DNA of 23,351 nt, taken from positions 1 to 23,351 of the forward strand of contig JBBIRT010000045.1 in NCBI GenBank assembly GCA_037441725.1, in the 5' to 3' direction. Made by a program: the position numbers and the translations under genes. Position 1 is the stretch's first letter, and the number at the start of each line of letters is the position of its first letter. Below are positions 14,040-21,729 of the stretch, piece after piece. A model generated the notes under the pieces. It worked only from the letters and a program-made list of their open reading frames with translations, was not told the origin of the DNA and searched no databases. This stretch comes from JBBIRT01 sp037441725. GTDB taxonomy: Bacteria > Desulfobacterota > BSN033 > UBA1163.

Positions 14040-14888
14040 TTAAAGATCCTTTTTTAAAAAGGCCTTAAAAAAATTAAGGCCCAGGATCTTTTTTTGATCC
14101 TGCTTTGAAAGCCCAGAATCTTCAAGTTCTCTAAAATAACGCTTTGGAGAGATGAGTGGGAAGTCTGATCCAAATAAGATTCTTTCCACCCCCACAATCT
14201 GTCTGACAATGGTATAAATTTTCTTAGAATAAAGGAAAGGGGAAGCGGCTGTGTCATAATAGACATTGCCCATGGTCCTTGCTACCTCTGGCATCAACTC
14301 GTAAAAAGGTAGCCCCCCTCCCCAATGGCCTAAGATGATTGGAAGCTTTGGATAAGAAAGGATCAATTCATAGAAACGTTCCAGAGGGGTCTTTCCTTTT
14401 CCTGGATAGTAATGGCCAACCGTCTCATTGGTATGGAGAAGGAGGGGAATTCCTTTTTTCTCCATCTGGCTGAGGAGAGGTTTAATGGTGAGGAGATTGT
14501 TGGAGGTCATGGCCTCATGGTAAAAGGCGATCTCCCCTACTCCCCTGGCCCCACCCTTGATGGCCCGATCTAACTCTTTCCATGACCAATCAGGATTTGA
14601 AAATGGAAGGGCGACATAGACCATTAAGCGTTTGGGAAACTTTGAAGCAGACTCTAAGAGATATTGATTATGGAAAGCACAAAGATCAGGGTCATTCCAG
14701 GAGAAACCACAAACAACAGACCATTCGATCCCTGCCTCATCCATGGAGGCAATCAAATCCTCCGCCTCCATCATCTTTGCTTTCGATTGGCTATAAAGGG
14801 ATGAAAATCCCTCATCCCTTCTAAGGAAAGTCTGCCGATCTTCTATCATCCTCTTTGGGAAGATATGGGTATGACAGTCAATGATCAT
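14040..14888 (-). CDS. Amidohydrolase 2 family metal-dependent hydrolase
   Basis: A 282-residue TIM-barrel enzyme (ACMSD/amidohydrolase-2 type). MIIDCHTHIFP supplies the first metal ligands (H6, H8). LLLHTNE, LPIILGHWGGGLPF and ILFGSDFPLISP give the later His and the catalytic Asp. Family members are decarboxylases or hydrolases of aromatic and carboxylic substrates; the reaction here is unknown. I start at ATG 14886-14888, directly before the metal motif and 10 bp after the flavin-reductase stop. An upstream in-frame start at 14960 would add 24 residues overlapping that gene. Its final codons double as the terminator of the opposing gene. Confidence 0.87.
   Translation of the reverse strand: MIIDCHTHIFPKRMIEDRQTFLRRDEGFSSLYSQSKAKMMEAEDLIASMDEAGIEWSVVCGFSWNDPDLCAFHNQYLLESASKFPKRLMVYVALPFSNPDWSWKELDRAIKGGARGVGEIAFYHEAMTSNNLLTIKPLLSQMEKKGIPLLLHTNETVGHYYPGKGKTPLERFYELILSYPKLPIILGHWGGGLPFYELMPEVARTMGNVYYDTAASPFLYSKKIYTIVRQIVGVERILFGSDFPLISPKRYFRELEDSGLSKQDQKKILGLNFFKAFLKKDL
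14043..14095 (+). terminator. Rho-independent terminator for the PaaI-like gene
   Basis: An inner perfect stem GGCCTTAA (14061-14068) / TTAAGGCC (14074-14081) has an A5 loop. It sits inside an outer stem AAGATCCT (14043-14050) / AGGATCTT (14083-14090), and T7 ends at 14095. It starts 14 bp after the PaaI stop and lies inside the last codons of the convergent amidohydrolase. Confidence 0.7.
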
Positions 14889-14898
14889 GAGAGGTTCT

Positions 14899-15468
14899 TT
14901 AGGGCTTACCTTTTGTAAAACCGTAATGGCCAATGCATCTCCCAAGGGTCCAATATTCATGAGCTCCTGGGCAGTAGACTAACGGAAGGGCCTTGGAGAT
15001 ATCGATTCGACCTTTCTCCTTTTGAACCTCCTCCATAATATGAAGAACCACGACTTCACCCAGGAAGAGATCGTGGCTTCCCAAGGAGACAACCTCTTTG
15101 ACCTTACATTCCAGCTGAACAGGACACTCGTCAATCAAGGGGGGGATCACCTTCTCACTGGGTATGGGTTTCCACTGCATGGAGTCAAATTTATTCACCT
15201 CTCTGCCTGAAAGCACACCGCAGGCATCCACCTTCCTGACCATTTCCTCTGTGGGGATATTGACAACAAATTCTCCGGATCGCTTCACACAGGCATGGGA
15301 ATATCTCTGGGGTCGGATGGAGATGCCAATCATGGGAGGTTCTGAATTGACCACTCCTGTCCATGCCAGGGTGATGATATTGGGTTGACCCATCTCATCC
15401 ACACAGGTGACCAGGACCACGGGCGTTGGAAAAAGCATTGGGGTAGGAGAAAGACTCTTTCGACCCAT
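14899..15468 (-). CDS. Flavin reductase family protein (FMN-binding split barrel)
   Basis: A 189-residue protein of the DIM6/NTAB flavin reductase-like family. The N-terminal PTPVVLVTCVDEMGQPNIIT strand, then PPMIGISIRPQRYS and GEFVVNIPTEEMV form the FMN-binding barrel. The C-terminus carries CPGAHEYWTLG. Such proteins reduce or bind FMN and occur widely in anaerobes, sometimes with rubredoxin-like partners, none of which is present here. ATG 15466-15468 has an excellent GGAGG five bases upstream. The preceding gene's TAG stop is in the same frame with no other stop between, which is relevant to the stop-codon anomalies in this window. Confidence 0.88.
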   Translation of the reverse strand: MGRKSLSPTPMLFPTPVVLVTCVDEMGQPNIITLAWTGVVNSEPPMIGISIRPQRYSHACVKRSGEFVVNIPTEEMVRKVDACGVLSGREVNKFDSMQWKPIPSEKVIPPLIDECPVQLECKVKEVVSLGSHDLFLGEVVVLHIMEEVQKEKGRIDISKALPLVYCPGAHEYWTLGRCIGHYGFTKGKP

Positions 15469-15498
15469 CTTATCCTCCCTTCTTTTGCAAGCATCCTC

Positions 15499-16107
15499 CT
15501 ATTGAAAAAAACTGACGTCCCCCTTCCCTTTACGAATCACCTTGGGGAAATCATCTGTAAGATCGATGATGCTTGAATGTTCAGCAACAATCACTCCCCC
15601 ATCAATGATAAGATCTAACTGTTTTCCAAAACGTTCTTCAATCTCGGCTGGATCGTTATAAAGTCCCTCATCAGGTTTGTAAACACTTGTACTGATGATG
15701 GGGTGCCCTAATTCTTTGACCAAGGCCAAACATATCTTATTATCAGGGATCCGAATTCCAACTGTATTCTGTTTGGTCATGGCTATTTTGGGAACCAATT
15801 TGGTTGCCTTTAAAATAAAGGTATAGGCTCCTGGGAGCAGCCGTTTCATCATTTTATAGGCATAATTGGAGACATAAGCATACCGGCTGATGTCTTTTAA
15901 ATCGGCGCATATAAAACTTAAAGGTTTTTTTCCTTCGATCTTCTTTAACTGACGGATCTTCCCAATCGCCTCTGGGTTGAAAAGGTCGCATCCCACCCCG
16001 TAAATCGTATCGGTAGGATAACCAATCAACCCTCCTTCCCTGATGACTTCTACAACCCTACGAATCAATCTCAATTGTGGATTTTTAGGATTGATGGTGA
16101 GGATCAT
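15499..16107 (-). CDS. YciO/YrdC/Sua5 family protein (threonylcarbamoyl-AMP synthase-like)
   Basis: This 202-residue protein has the YrdC dsRNA/nucleotide-binding fold. GGLIGYPTDTIYGVGCD is the hallmark N-terminal segment, followed by KRLLPGAYTFILKATKLVP and VGIRIPDN. The order and the ILKAT motif resemble the YciO branch more than canonical TsaC. TsaC/Sua5 makes threonylcarbamoyl-AMP for tRNA t6A37; YciO's role is less certain. ATG 16105-16107 has AAAGGAG six bases upstream. The alternative TTG at 16131 overlaps the hydrolase stop and lacks such a site. The gene ends in TAG, and the frame then stays open into the flavin reductase. Confidence 0.88.
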   Translation of the reverse strand: MILTINPKNPQLRLIRRVVEVIREGGLIGYPTDTIYGVGCDLFNPEAIGKIRQLKKIEGKKPLSFICADLKDISRYAYVSNYAYKMMKRLLPGAYTFILKATKLVPKIAMTKQNTVGIRIPDNKICLALVKELGHPIISTSVYKPDEGLYNDPAEIEERFGKQLDLIIDGGVIVAEHSSIIDLTDDFPKVIRKGKGDVSFFQ

Positions 16108-16127
16108 CTCTCTCTCCTTTAAAGAAA

Positions 16128-17102
16128 TCAACTCTCTCTTTCTAACTCTTTGATGCGGACCCCCTTGAGAAATCGTTTGGTATAATAGGGGGTATTGAGT
16201 GAATCTATTTTAACTTCTCGCCTGTGGTACGAGGCATGGACGAATTGATTATCCCCAATATAGATTCCAACGTGGGCTCCATTCTTCCCCCGTCTAAAAA
16301 AGACTAAATCCCCTTCCTCTAATTGATCCTTATCAACCTTTTTCCCGATCCAAAACTGCTCCCGAGTCGTCCTGGGAAGCTGAATATTAAAGATTTCATA
16401 GATCTTCTTGACGAAGGCAGAACAATCGATCCCCCTTAGCGTTGATCCACCCAATTTATATGGAACCCCTAAAAAGGTCTTTACCACTCTTATAAAAAGG
16501 CTTCTCTCCTCTAAGCTTTTCCATTTTCCTAATGGAGCGGAGGGGGTGTCTTCTCCCTTTTCTCCAGTCCTCTGTAAATCTAAAATACTTTCATCCTCAT
16601 CCTTGAATTCTTCGTATTCCTCTTGCACCCATTGGTTTTCATCTTTAGGAAGAAAGAGGATCTGTCCTACCTTTAAATGAGAGGATGGGAGATGATTCAT
16701 CTCTTTTATCTCATCCATTGAAAGACCAACCTTTTTTGAGATAAGGGAAAGGGTATCTCCCCTCTTAACCACATAGGTGTTCATTCGGTTGATAGGTCTA
16801 TTGGCGTTCTTCGTTGGAATGACTTTATCAGCTCTGTTTAAGGATCTTTGGGAGATGTTCTCACTCTCATCTAAATTTTGTGATGGGATCGTGATGATCT
16901 GGTTTGGTTTTAACTTCGTATCCTTTAATGCATTGGTGTTGATCAACTCCTTTAGACTGACATGAAACGCTTTCGAAATCCTATATAGTGTATCCCCAGG
17001 TTTCACCGTATATTGAACATCTGCCCATCCATTCTGGTTAAAACCGATAGCGAAGAATAGGATGATCATCCCGATTATGGAATATTGATTGGATTTGACC
17101 AT
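16128..17102 (-). CDS. LysM-LysM-NlpC/P60 peptidoglycan endopeptidase
   Basis: A 324-residue secreted hydrolase. The signal peptide spans about residues 1-28 (IIGMIILFFAIGF, with a likely cut after GWA). Two LysM domains bind glycan strands: VQYTVKPGDTLYRISKAF and TYVVKRGDTLSLISKKVG. After an acidic linker comes NlpC/P60 with the catalytic Cys in RGIDCSAFVKK, His in GAHVGIYIGD and a following FVHAS. It should cleave stem peptides. The ATG at 17100-17102 has GGAGGAGGG four bases upstream; an ATG 45 bp earlier lacks a usable site. It heads a four-gene operon (hydrolase, YciO, flavin reductase, amidohydrolase), and the functional link with the last three is unclear. Confidence 0.92.
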   Translation of the reverse strand: MVKSNQYSIIGMIILFFAIGFNQNGWADVQYTVKPGDTLYRISKAFHVSLKELINTNALKDTKLKPNQIITIPSQNLDESENISQRSLNRADKVIPTKNANRPINRMNTYVVKRGDTLSLISKKVGLSMDEIKEMNHLPSSHLKVGQILFLPKDENQWVQEEYEEFKDEDESILDLQRTGEKGEDTPSAPLGKWKSLEERSLFIRVVKTFLGVPYKLGGSTLRGIDCSAFVKKIYEIFNIQLPRTTREQFWIGKKVDKDQLEEGDLVFFRRGKNGAHVGIYIGDNQFVHASYHRREVKIDSLNTPYYTKRFLKGVRIKELERES

Positions 17103-17175
17103 GAAGCCCTCCTCCCCCCTTTGAAAGATAATCCTCCATTTCTTCATCCTTTAAAAAGGCTAATAATCATTTTTA

Positions 17176-17204
17176 TATATACAAAAATTGATTTCCAAAG
17201 TCAA
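17176..17204 (-). promoter_or_regulatory. Strong sigma-70 promoter for the NlpC/P60 operon
   Basis: Minus strand: TTGACT (17199-17204), 17 bp, TATATA (17176-17181). Predicted start is near 17169, giving a leader of about 65 nt before the ATG at 17102. Confidence 0.68.
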
Positions 17205-17263
17205 AAATTTTATCCATGAACTTATTTGATAAAATTCCAGCAATGAGACGTGTCCTCCGACAT

Positions 17264-17292
17264 TTGAAAATATTTGTTTTTTATTTTATAGG
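17264..17292 (+). promoter_or_regulatory. Sigma-70 promoter for the coiled-coil lipoprotein
   Basis: TTGAAA (17264-17269), 17 bp, TATAGG (17287-17292). Predicted start is around 17299, about 50 nt before the lipoprotein ATG, with the near-perfect ribosome-binding site AAGGAGGTGAT within the leader. Confidence 0.58.
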
Positions 17293-17349
17293 TATCTATA
17301 AGTCAAGTAAAGTCTGTCCCATCTGGAAAACAAAGGAGGTGATGGCCGG

Positions 17350-17640
17350 ATGAAAAAGGGACTACCTGTTTTACTGTCGTTGTTCTTGATTGGGGTATTT
17401 CTCACGCTCCTGGTAGGATGTGGAGCAGATATTAAGGCCGAAAATGAGAAATTGAAAGCTGAGAACACCAACCTCAAATCGGACAACGACAAATTGAAGT
17501 TGGAAATACAGAAGTTAAAGGAGGAAATTCAAAAAGCAGCTGAGAAGGACGCCACCATCAGCTCGCTCACCGCAGAAAATGAGGCTCTAAAAAAACAGGT
17601 TGAGGATCTCAAGACCCAGTTGGCCAAAAAGAAAAGATAA
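17350..17640 (+). CDS. Small coiled-coil lipoprotein (Lpp-like in build)
   Basis: A 96-residue exported lipoprotein. The signal peptide has a classical lipobox LVGC, with the acylated cysteine at residue 24. The mature part is almost entirely a leucine/asparagine heptad coiled coil (ENEKLKAENTNLKSDNDKLK and on) that ends in a run of lysines (AKKKR). Braun's lipoprotein has the same plan: lipid anchor, trimeric coil, C-terminal Lys joined to peptidoglycan. No sequence homology is claimed. An AAGGAGGTGAT ribosome-binding site and consensus promoter suggest high expression. A three-codon ATG-GCC-GGA-TGA at 17342-17353 overlaps the start. Confidence 0.85.
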   Translation: MKKGLPVLLSLFLIGVFLTLLVGCGADIKAENEKLKAENTNLKSDNDKLKLEIQKLKEEIQKAAEKDATISSLTAENEALKKQVEDLKTQLAKKKR

Positions 17641-17658
17641 TCACCAATCTTTGATAGG

Positions 17659-17700
17659 ATCAAAAAGGGAAGACCTTAAAAGAGGTCTTCCCTTTTTGAT
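17659..17700. terminator. Strong bidirectional intrinsic terminator
   Basis: A perfect 18-bp inverted repeat (17659-17676 with 17683-17700) has a 6-nt loop. The stem begins ATCAAAAAGGG and ends CCCTTTTTGAT, so each strand has a U-tract at its 3' side. It lies 18 bp after the lipoprotein stop and only 15 bp before the PBP start. Confidence 0.92.
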
Positions 17701-17715
17701 TGGTTCGATCCGCGA

Positions 17716-20106
17716 ATGAAAAAACGAAAATATTCAAAGAAAAGAAGGAAGAGGGGAATCATCTTCTATGTCATTTATCCTCTTGTCCTCTTCGCCTCTT
17801 TAATGATCCTATCTGGAGCCCTACTCTTTTTCTATTACTCTCATCACCTACCAGACTTTTCGACCTTAAAAGAAAGACCTTTTAATGCTTACTCAATTGT
17901 CTATTCAGAAGAGGATGAAGTGGTTGGGAAATTTTTAATGGATAATAGAATCCCTCTTCCCTATGAAAAAATCCCCAAACAACTCATCCATGCCTTCCTT
18001 GCAGCAGAGGACGCAGAATTTTTCCAGCATAAAGGGATTGATTATAAAGGAATCCTACGGGCCATGATCCGAAATCTCATGGCTGGAAGAATTGTCCAGG
18101 GAGGGAGTACGATCACTCAGCAGGTCACAAAAACCTTCTTCCTTACCCCAAAGCGAAGCTTGCTCAGAAAATTGAAGGAGATTGCTTATGCCTTTGGGCT
18201 CGAGAGGGATTTTACAAAAGAGGAAATTCTTTCCCTTTATCTCAATAATATTTACTTAGGCAATGGGGCTTATGGGATCGAAGCGGCTGCAGAAAGCTAC
18301 TTCAATAAGCGTATAGAACAACTCAACTTAGCAGAGATGGCCATGATCGCTGGTTCAGTGAAGGCCCCAAGTCGTTATTCGCCAATTAACAACCTAAAAA
18401 GAGCCAAAGAACGACAGGCCTATGTTCTCAACAGAATGAGTGAATTGGGTTTCATTTCAAATCAAGAGAAAGAAAAAGCTTTCAAAACCCAATTAAAAAT
18501 TCAGCCCAAGGGAAGTGCTTATTTCAGCAAGGCCCCCTATTTTACGGAATTCATCCGGCAATTAGTGGAAAGGAAATACGGGAAAGAGAAACTTTATCAG
18601 GAAGGGCTCCGAATCTATACCACCCTTAATCTCTCCCTCCAGATGGCTGCTCAGAAATCAGTGGAAATGGGTTTAAGAGAGATTGATAAACGGCAGGGGT
18701 TCAGGGGACCTCTCCGCTCCTTATCCCCAAAGGAGGTCAAAGAATTACTCGATAAGAAGAAAGGCCCCATAACCCCTCTCTCCCTCAATGAAGTTTATGA
18801 GGGGGTGATCCTTTCCAATGACCGTTCAAAAAAGATGTATACCGTCTGGATAGAAGATCGAAAAGGAATCCTCCCATACTCAGAGATGTCCTGGGCCTTG
18901 AATATTAAACCCTCCCCCAAGTATAAACCACAAAATGTAAAAACCCCTGGAGACCTCCTCCATCCTGGAGATGTCATCTCTGTCCGGGTGAAATCCTCTT
19001 CTCAGAAAGAACAGCCTCCTCTCCTCACTCTGGAGCAAGAACCTCTTGTTCAGGGCGCATTACTCTGTCTTCATCCAAAGACAGGTTATGTGCTGGCCAT
19101 GGTGGGAGGTCGTGATTTCAGCGAAAGTCAATTCAATCGAACGATCTTCTCTCGAAGGCAGCCTGGGTCAGCTTTTAAACCCTTCATCTATGCAGCAGCC
19201 TTAGAAAAGGGTTATACTCCTTCTACGATTTTAATGGATTCTCCTGTGGAATATTCTGATCCGGATGGAGGCACCTATTGGGCTCCTAAGAATTATGATA
19301 AGAATTTTATGGGCCCAATCACATTTCGAAATGCTTTAGCCCATTCCAGGAATGTGGTGACAGTCAAAATCCTTGAAGATATCGGAGTCGGTTATGCCCT
19401 CCAATTTATTAAAAGATTAGGAATTGAATCTCCGGTCCAGAGAAACCTCTCCATCGCCTTAGGCACCTCAGGGATCTCCATGTTGGAATTAACCTCTGCC
19501 TTCGCCATCTTTGCCAATGGGGGCGAGAAGATCAAACCTATTTTTATCAAAAAGATCGCCACCATGAAAGGGGAGGTCCTTGAAGAAAATCTTCCATATA
19601 TGGAGATGGAAGAGGAAGAGGGAACAGAAGAAGGGACTGACCTCTCGACTCCGGATTCAGGCCAACAGGTGATCTCTCCCCAACATGCCTTTATCATGAC
19701 CCACCTTCTTGAGGGGGTGGTTCAGCATGGGACTGGCCAGAGGGCAAAGATTCTTGGAAGACCAATCGCCGGGAAGACTGGAACGTCAAGTGACTATTCT
19801 GACGCATGGTTTATTGGCTATACGCCCTCCCTCCTTACAGGGGTTTGGGTAGGGTTTGATGATAAAACCTCCTTAGGGAAGAATGAGACAGGTGCTCGAG
19901 CAGCCCTCCCTATCTGGATTTCTTTTATGGAGGTAGCCTTAAGAAATACCCCTATTGAAACGTTCACCCCTCCTCAAGGGATTTCACTCATCAAAGTAAA
20001 TATCGAAACAGGACTTCCCAGTGATGGAGAGGGTCCGGAGACGATCTTAGAGGCCTTTATGGATTCTAATTCACTTCAAACACCTACGGAAAAATCAAAT
20101 GATTAA
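17716..20106 (+). CDS. mrcA: Class A penicillin-binding protein (PBP1A type)
   Basis: A 796-residue bifunctional peptidoglycan synthase with a basic cytoplasmic start and a membrane segment at about residues 14-40. The GT51 glycosyltransferase domain has catalytic Glu98 in AAEDAEFFQHKGID and GGSTITQQVTKTFFL. An OB-like insert follows (around residues 310-420). The transpeptidase has Ser485-x-x-Lys488 (PGSAFKP), Ser544-Arg-Asn546 and Lys687-Thr-Gly (GKTGTS). An acidic loop EMEEEEGTEEGTD precedes the KTG region. It polymerises and crosslinks glycan strands in the periplasm. The ATG at 17716 has no visible Shine-Dalgarno sequence, and a strong terminator lies immediately upstream, leaving its expression unexplained. 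Confidence 0.95.
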   Translation: MKKRKYSKKRRKRGIIFYVIYPLVLFASLMILSGALLFFYYSHHLPDFSTLKERPFNAYSIVYSEEDEVVGKFLMDNRIPLPYEKIPKQLIHAFLAAEDAEFFQHKGIDYKGILRAMIRNLMAGRIVQGGSTITQQVTKTFFLTPKRSLLRKLKEIAYAFGLERDFTKEEILSLYLNNIYLGNGAYGIEAAAESYFNKRIEQLNLAEMAMIAGSVKAPSRYSPINNLKRAKERQAYVLNRMSELGFISNQEKEKAFKTQLKIQPKGSAYFSKAPYFTEFIRQLVERKYGKEKLYQEGLRIYTTLNLSLQMAAQKSVEMGLREIDKRQGFRGPLRSLSPKEVKELLDKKKGPITPLSLNEVYEGVILSNDRSKKMYTVWIEDRKGILPYSEMSWALNIKPSPKYKPQNVKTPGDLLHPGDVISVRVKSSSQKEQPPLLTLEQEPLVQGALLCLHPKTGYVLAMVGGRDFSESQFNRTIFSRRQPGSAFKPFIYAAALEKGYTPSTILMDSPVEYSDPDGGTYWAPKNYDKNFMGPITFRNALAHSRNVVTVKILEDIGVGYALQFIKRLGIESPVQRNLSIALGTSGISMLELTSAFAIFANGGEKIKPIFIKKIATMKGEVLEENLPYMEMEEEEGTEEGTDLSTPDSGQQVISPQHAFIMTHLLEGVVQHGTGQRAKILGRPIAGKTGTSSDYSDAWFIGYTPSLLTGVWVGFDDKTSLGKNETGARAALPIWISFMEVALRNTPIETFTPPQGISLIKVNIETGLPSDGEGPETILEAFMDSNSLQTPTEKSND

Positions 20107-20166
20107 AAAATCTATCAACCCTTTTAGATCTTTTATTTGTAAAAACCCCTTTTAAAAGGAGAAACG

Positions 20167-20571
20167 ATGGAGGATGAGGAAGTAAAACAGATACTGGATC
20201 AAAGCAAAACTATTGCGGTGGTCGGGATCTCTCCAAAAGAAGACCGACCAAGTTATGTCGTTGCGTCCTATCTCAAAAAGAAAGGATATCAGATTATTCC
20301 AGTCCGACCCGGGGGAGAAGATATTCTGGGAGAAAAGACTTACCCGACCCTTTTAGAAATTCCCGACGAAATTAGGTTGGATGTGGTAGATATCTTTCGA
20401 AAATCTGAAAAGGTATTGCCCATTGTGGAGGAGGCAATTCAGCGAAAAACAAAGGTCATATGGATGCAGGAGGGTGTGATGAACGAAGAGGCTAAGGAAA
20501 AAGCTGAAAAGGCTGGCATAAAGGTGATTATGGATCGATGTATTAAAAAAGAACATCAACGTCTCATGTAA
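20167..20571 (+). CDS. CoA-binding protein (YccU/succinyl-CoA-synthetase-like Rossmann domain)
   Basis: A 134-residue single CoA-binding Rossmann domain. SKTIAVVGISPKEDRPSYVV has the glycine loop. YQIIPVRPGG, ILGEKTYPTLLEIP and VDIFRKSEKVLPIVEEAI are typical of the YccU/DUF CoA-binding family, as is WMQEGVMNEEA. It is a cytosolic protein of uncertain role. The ATG has AAAGGAG five bases upstream, and this site sits in the palindrome CCTTTTAAAAGG (20148-20159). It is 60 bp after the PBP gene and convergent with the phosphofructokinase, the two stops being one base apart. Confidence 0.9.
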   Translation: MEDEEVKQILDQSKTIAVVGISPKEDRPSYVVASYLKKKGYQIIPVRPGGEDILGEKTYPTLLEIPDEIRLDVVDIFRKSEKVLPIVEEAIQRKTKVIWMQEGVMNEEAKEKAEKAGIKVIMDRCIKKEHQRLM

Positions 20572-20572
20572 T

Positions 20573-21676
20573 CTAACTCCCCAAGATCGTTCTTCGTCCA
20601 TTATATCTTTCGGTATCATACTGGGTATGGACATCCACCAAATTCAGTTTACCAATAGCCTCTTTTAATGGAACCGAGGTGATTCTCCCATTTTGATAGC
20701 TTACCATCTTCCCAAAATCTTCCTTTACGATAAGGTCAACAGCGGCAATCCCAAAATATCTTCCCATCCTCCTATCGTAGGCGCAAGGGGTTCCTCCACG
20801 CTGTAAATGGCTAAGCGTAATGCTTCGGGTCTCAATCTTTGTGGCCTGAGAAATCTCCTTGGCTAAATACTCTCCAATCCCCCCTAACGTCTTATGACCA
20901 AAGCTATCCACTCCTTCCTCTTTGGTGATGATTGAAGCCCCTGCAGGTTTTGCACCTTCAGCCACGACAATGATATCATAACGAGCTCCCTTCTTTCTCC
21001 CTTCAAAAACTAATTCATTGACCCTTTGAAGATCAAAATCGAATTCAGGAATGAGGATGAGATAGGCACCACTCGATTCTCCCCCTTCGAGGGCCAACCA
21101 GCCGGCATGCCTTCCCATGGTCTCTACAACAAATATTCTCCGGTGAGACCCTGCCGTGGTTCGGAGGCGATCGATCTCCTCTGTAATCACATTTACTGCG
21201 GTCTCAAACCCCAAGGTATAATCTGTGCCTGAAAGATCTTTATCAATCGTCTTGGGAATACCCACCACCTTTACCCCTTCTAAATAAAGTTTATGAGCCA
21301 CCCCAAGGGTATCCTCTCCCCCGATGGCAATGAGGTAATCAAGATGATACCGATCAATATTTTCAAGCACCACTTTAGATTGATCCTTCTTTGGATCATA
21401 AGGATTGGTCCTGGAAGTCCCAAGATTTGTTCCCCCATATCGATCCCAAGTCCTCACCATCTCCTCAGTGAGGGAATAAATCCTAAGTTGAGGATCCTTG
21501 TCATCTCCTTCTGGTAAGACTAAACCCTTCCAACCATCTCGAATTCCCAGGACTTCATACTGGATCTTTCTGCTTCTCTGAAGTCGGTCATCTAATGCTG
21601 TCTTAACGACCCATTTGATCGCTGAATTCAATCCGGCACAATCTCCCCCTCCTGTGAGTACTCCGATTCTTCTCTT
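20573..21676 (-). CDS. pfp: PPi-type 6-phosphofructokinase, lacking a usable start codon
   Basis: The conserved frame runs for 367 codons from KRRIGVLTGGGDCAGLNSAI. Phosphoryl-donor residues point to pyrophosphate: GGEDT replaces the ATP-type GGDGS (Asp at E. coli position 104), and PKTIDKD replaces PGTIDND (Lys at position 124). The catalytic Asp of TID, MGRHAGW and the C-terminal HLQRGGTP are intact. The enzyme would interconvert fructose 6-phosphate and the 1,6-bisphosphate reversibly. No ATG, GTG or TTG precedes the GGGDC loop in frame. TAA (21677-21679) occupies the place expected for a start, right after a good GGGAGGGAG. The first available start, TTG 21629-21631, would remove the essential loop. 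It ends with TAG, with TGA two codons later. Confidence 0.85.
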   Translation of the reverse strand, partial: KRRIGVLTGGGDCAGLNSAIKWVVKTALDDRLQRSRKIQYEVLGIRDGWKGLVLPEGDDKDPQLRIYSLTEEMVRTWDRYGGTNLGTSRTNPYDPKKDQSKVVLENIDRYHLDYLIAIGGEDTLGVAHKLYLEGVKVVGIPKTIDKDLSGTDYTLGFETAVNVITEEIDRLRTTAGSHRRIFVVETMGRHAGWLALEGGESSGAYLILIPEFDFDLQRVNELVFEGRKKGARYDIIVVAEGAKPAGASIITKEEGVDSFGHKTLGGIGEYLAKEISQATKIETRSITLSHLQRGGTPCAYDRRMGRYFGIAAVDLIVKEDFGKMVSYQNGRITSVPLKEAIGKLNLVDVHTQYDTERYNGRRTILGS

Positions 21677-21729
21677 TTAAATCGCTCCCTCCCTTAAAGG
21701 CATGAGGTTTAACCTTTCTAAATCAACCC

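Noticed and set aside
20148..20159. CCTTTTAAAAGG as a hairpin hiding the ribosome-binding site of the CoA-binding protein
   Set aside because: The palindrome has no loop, so only about four outer pairs could form.
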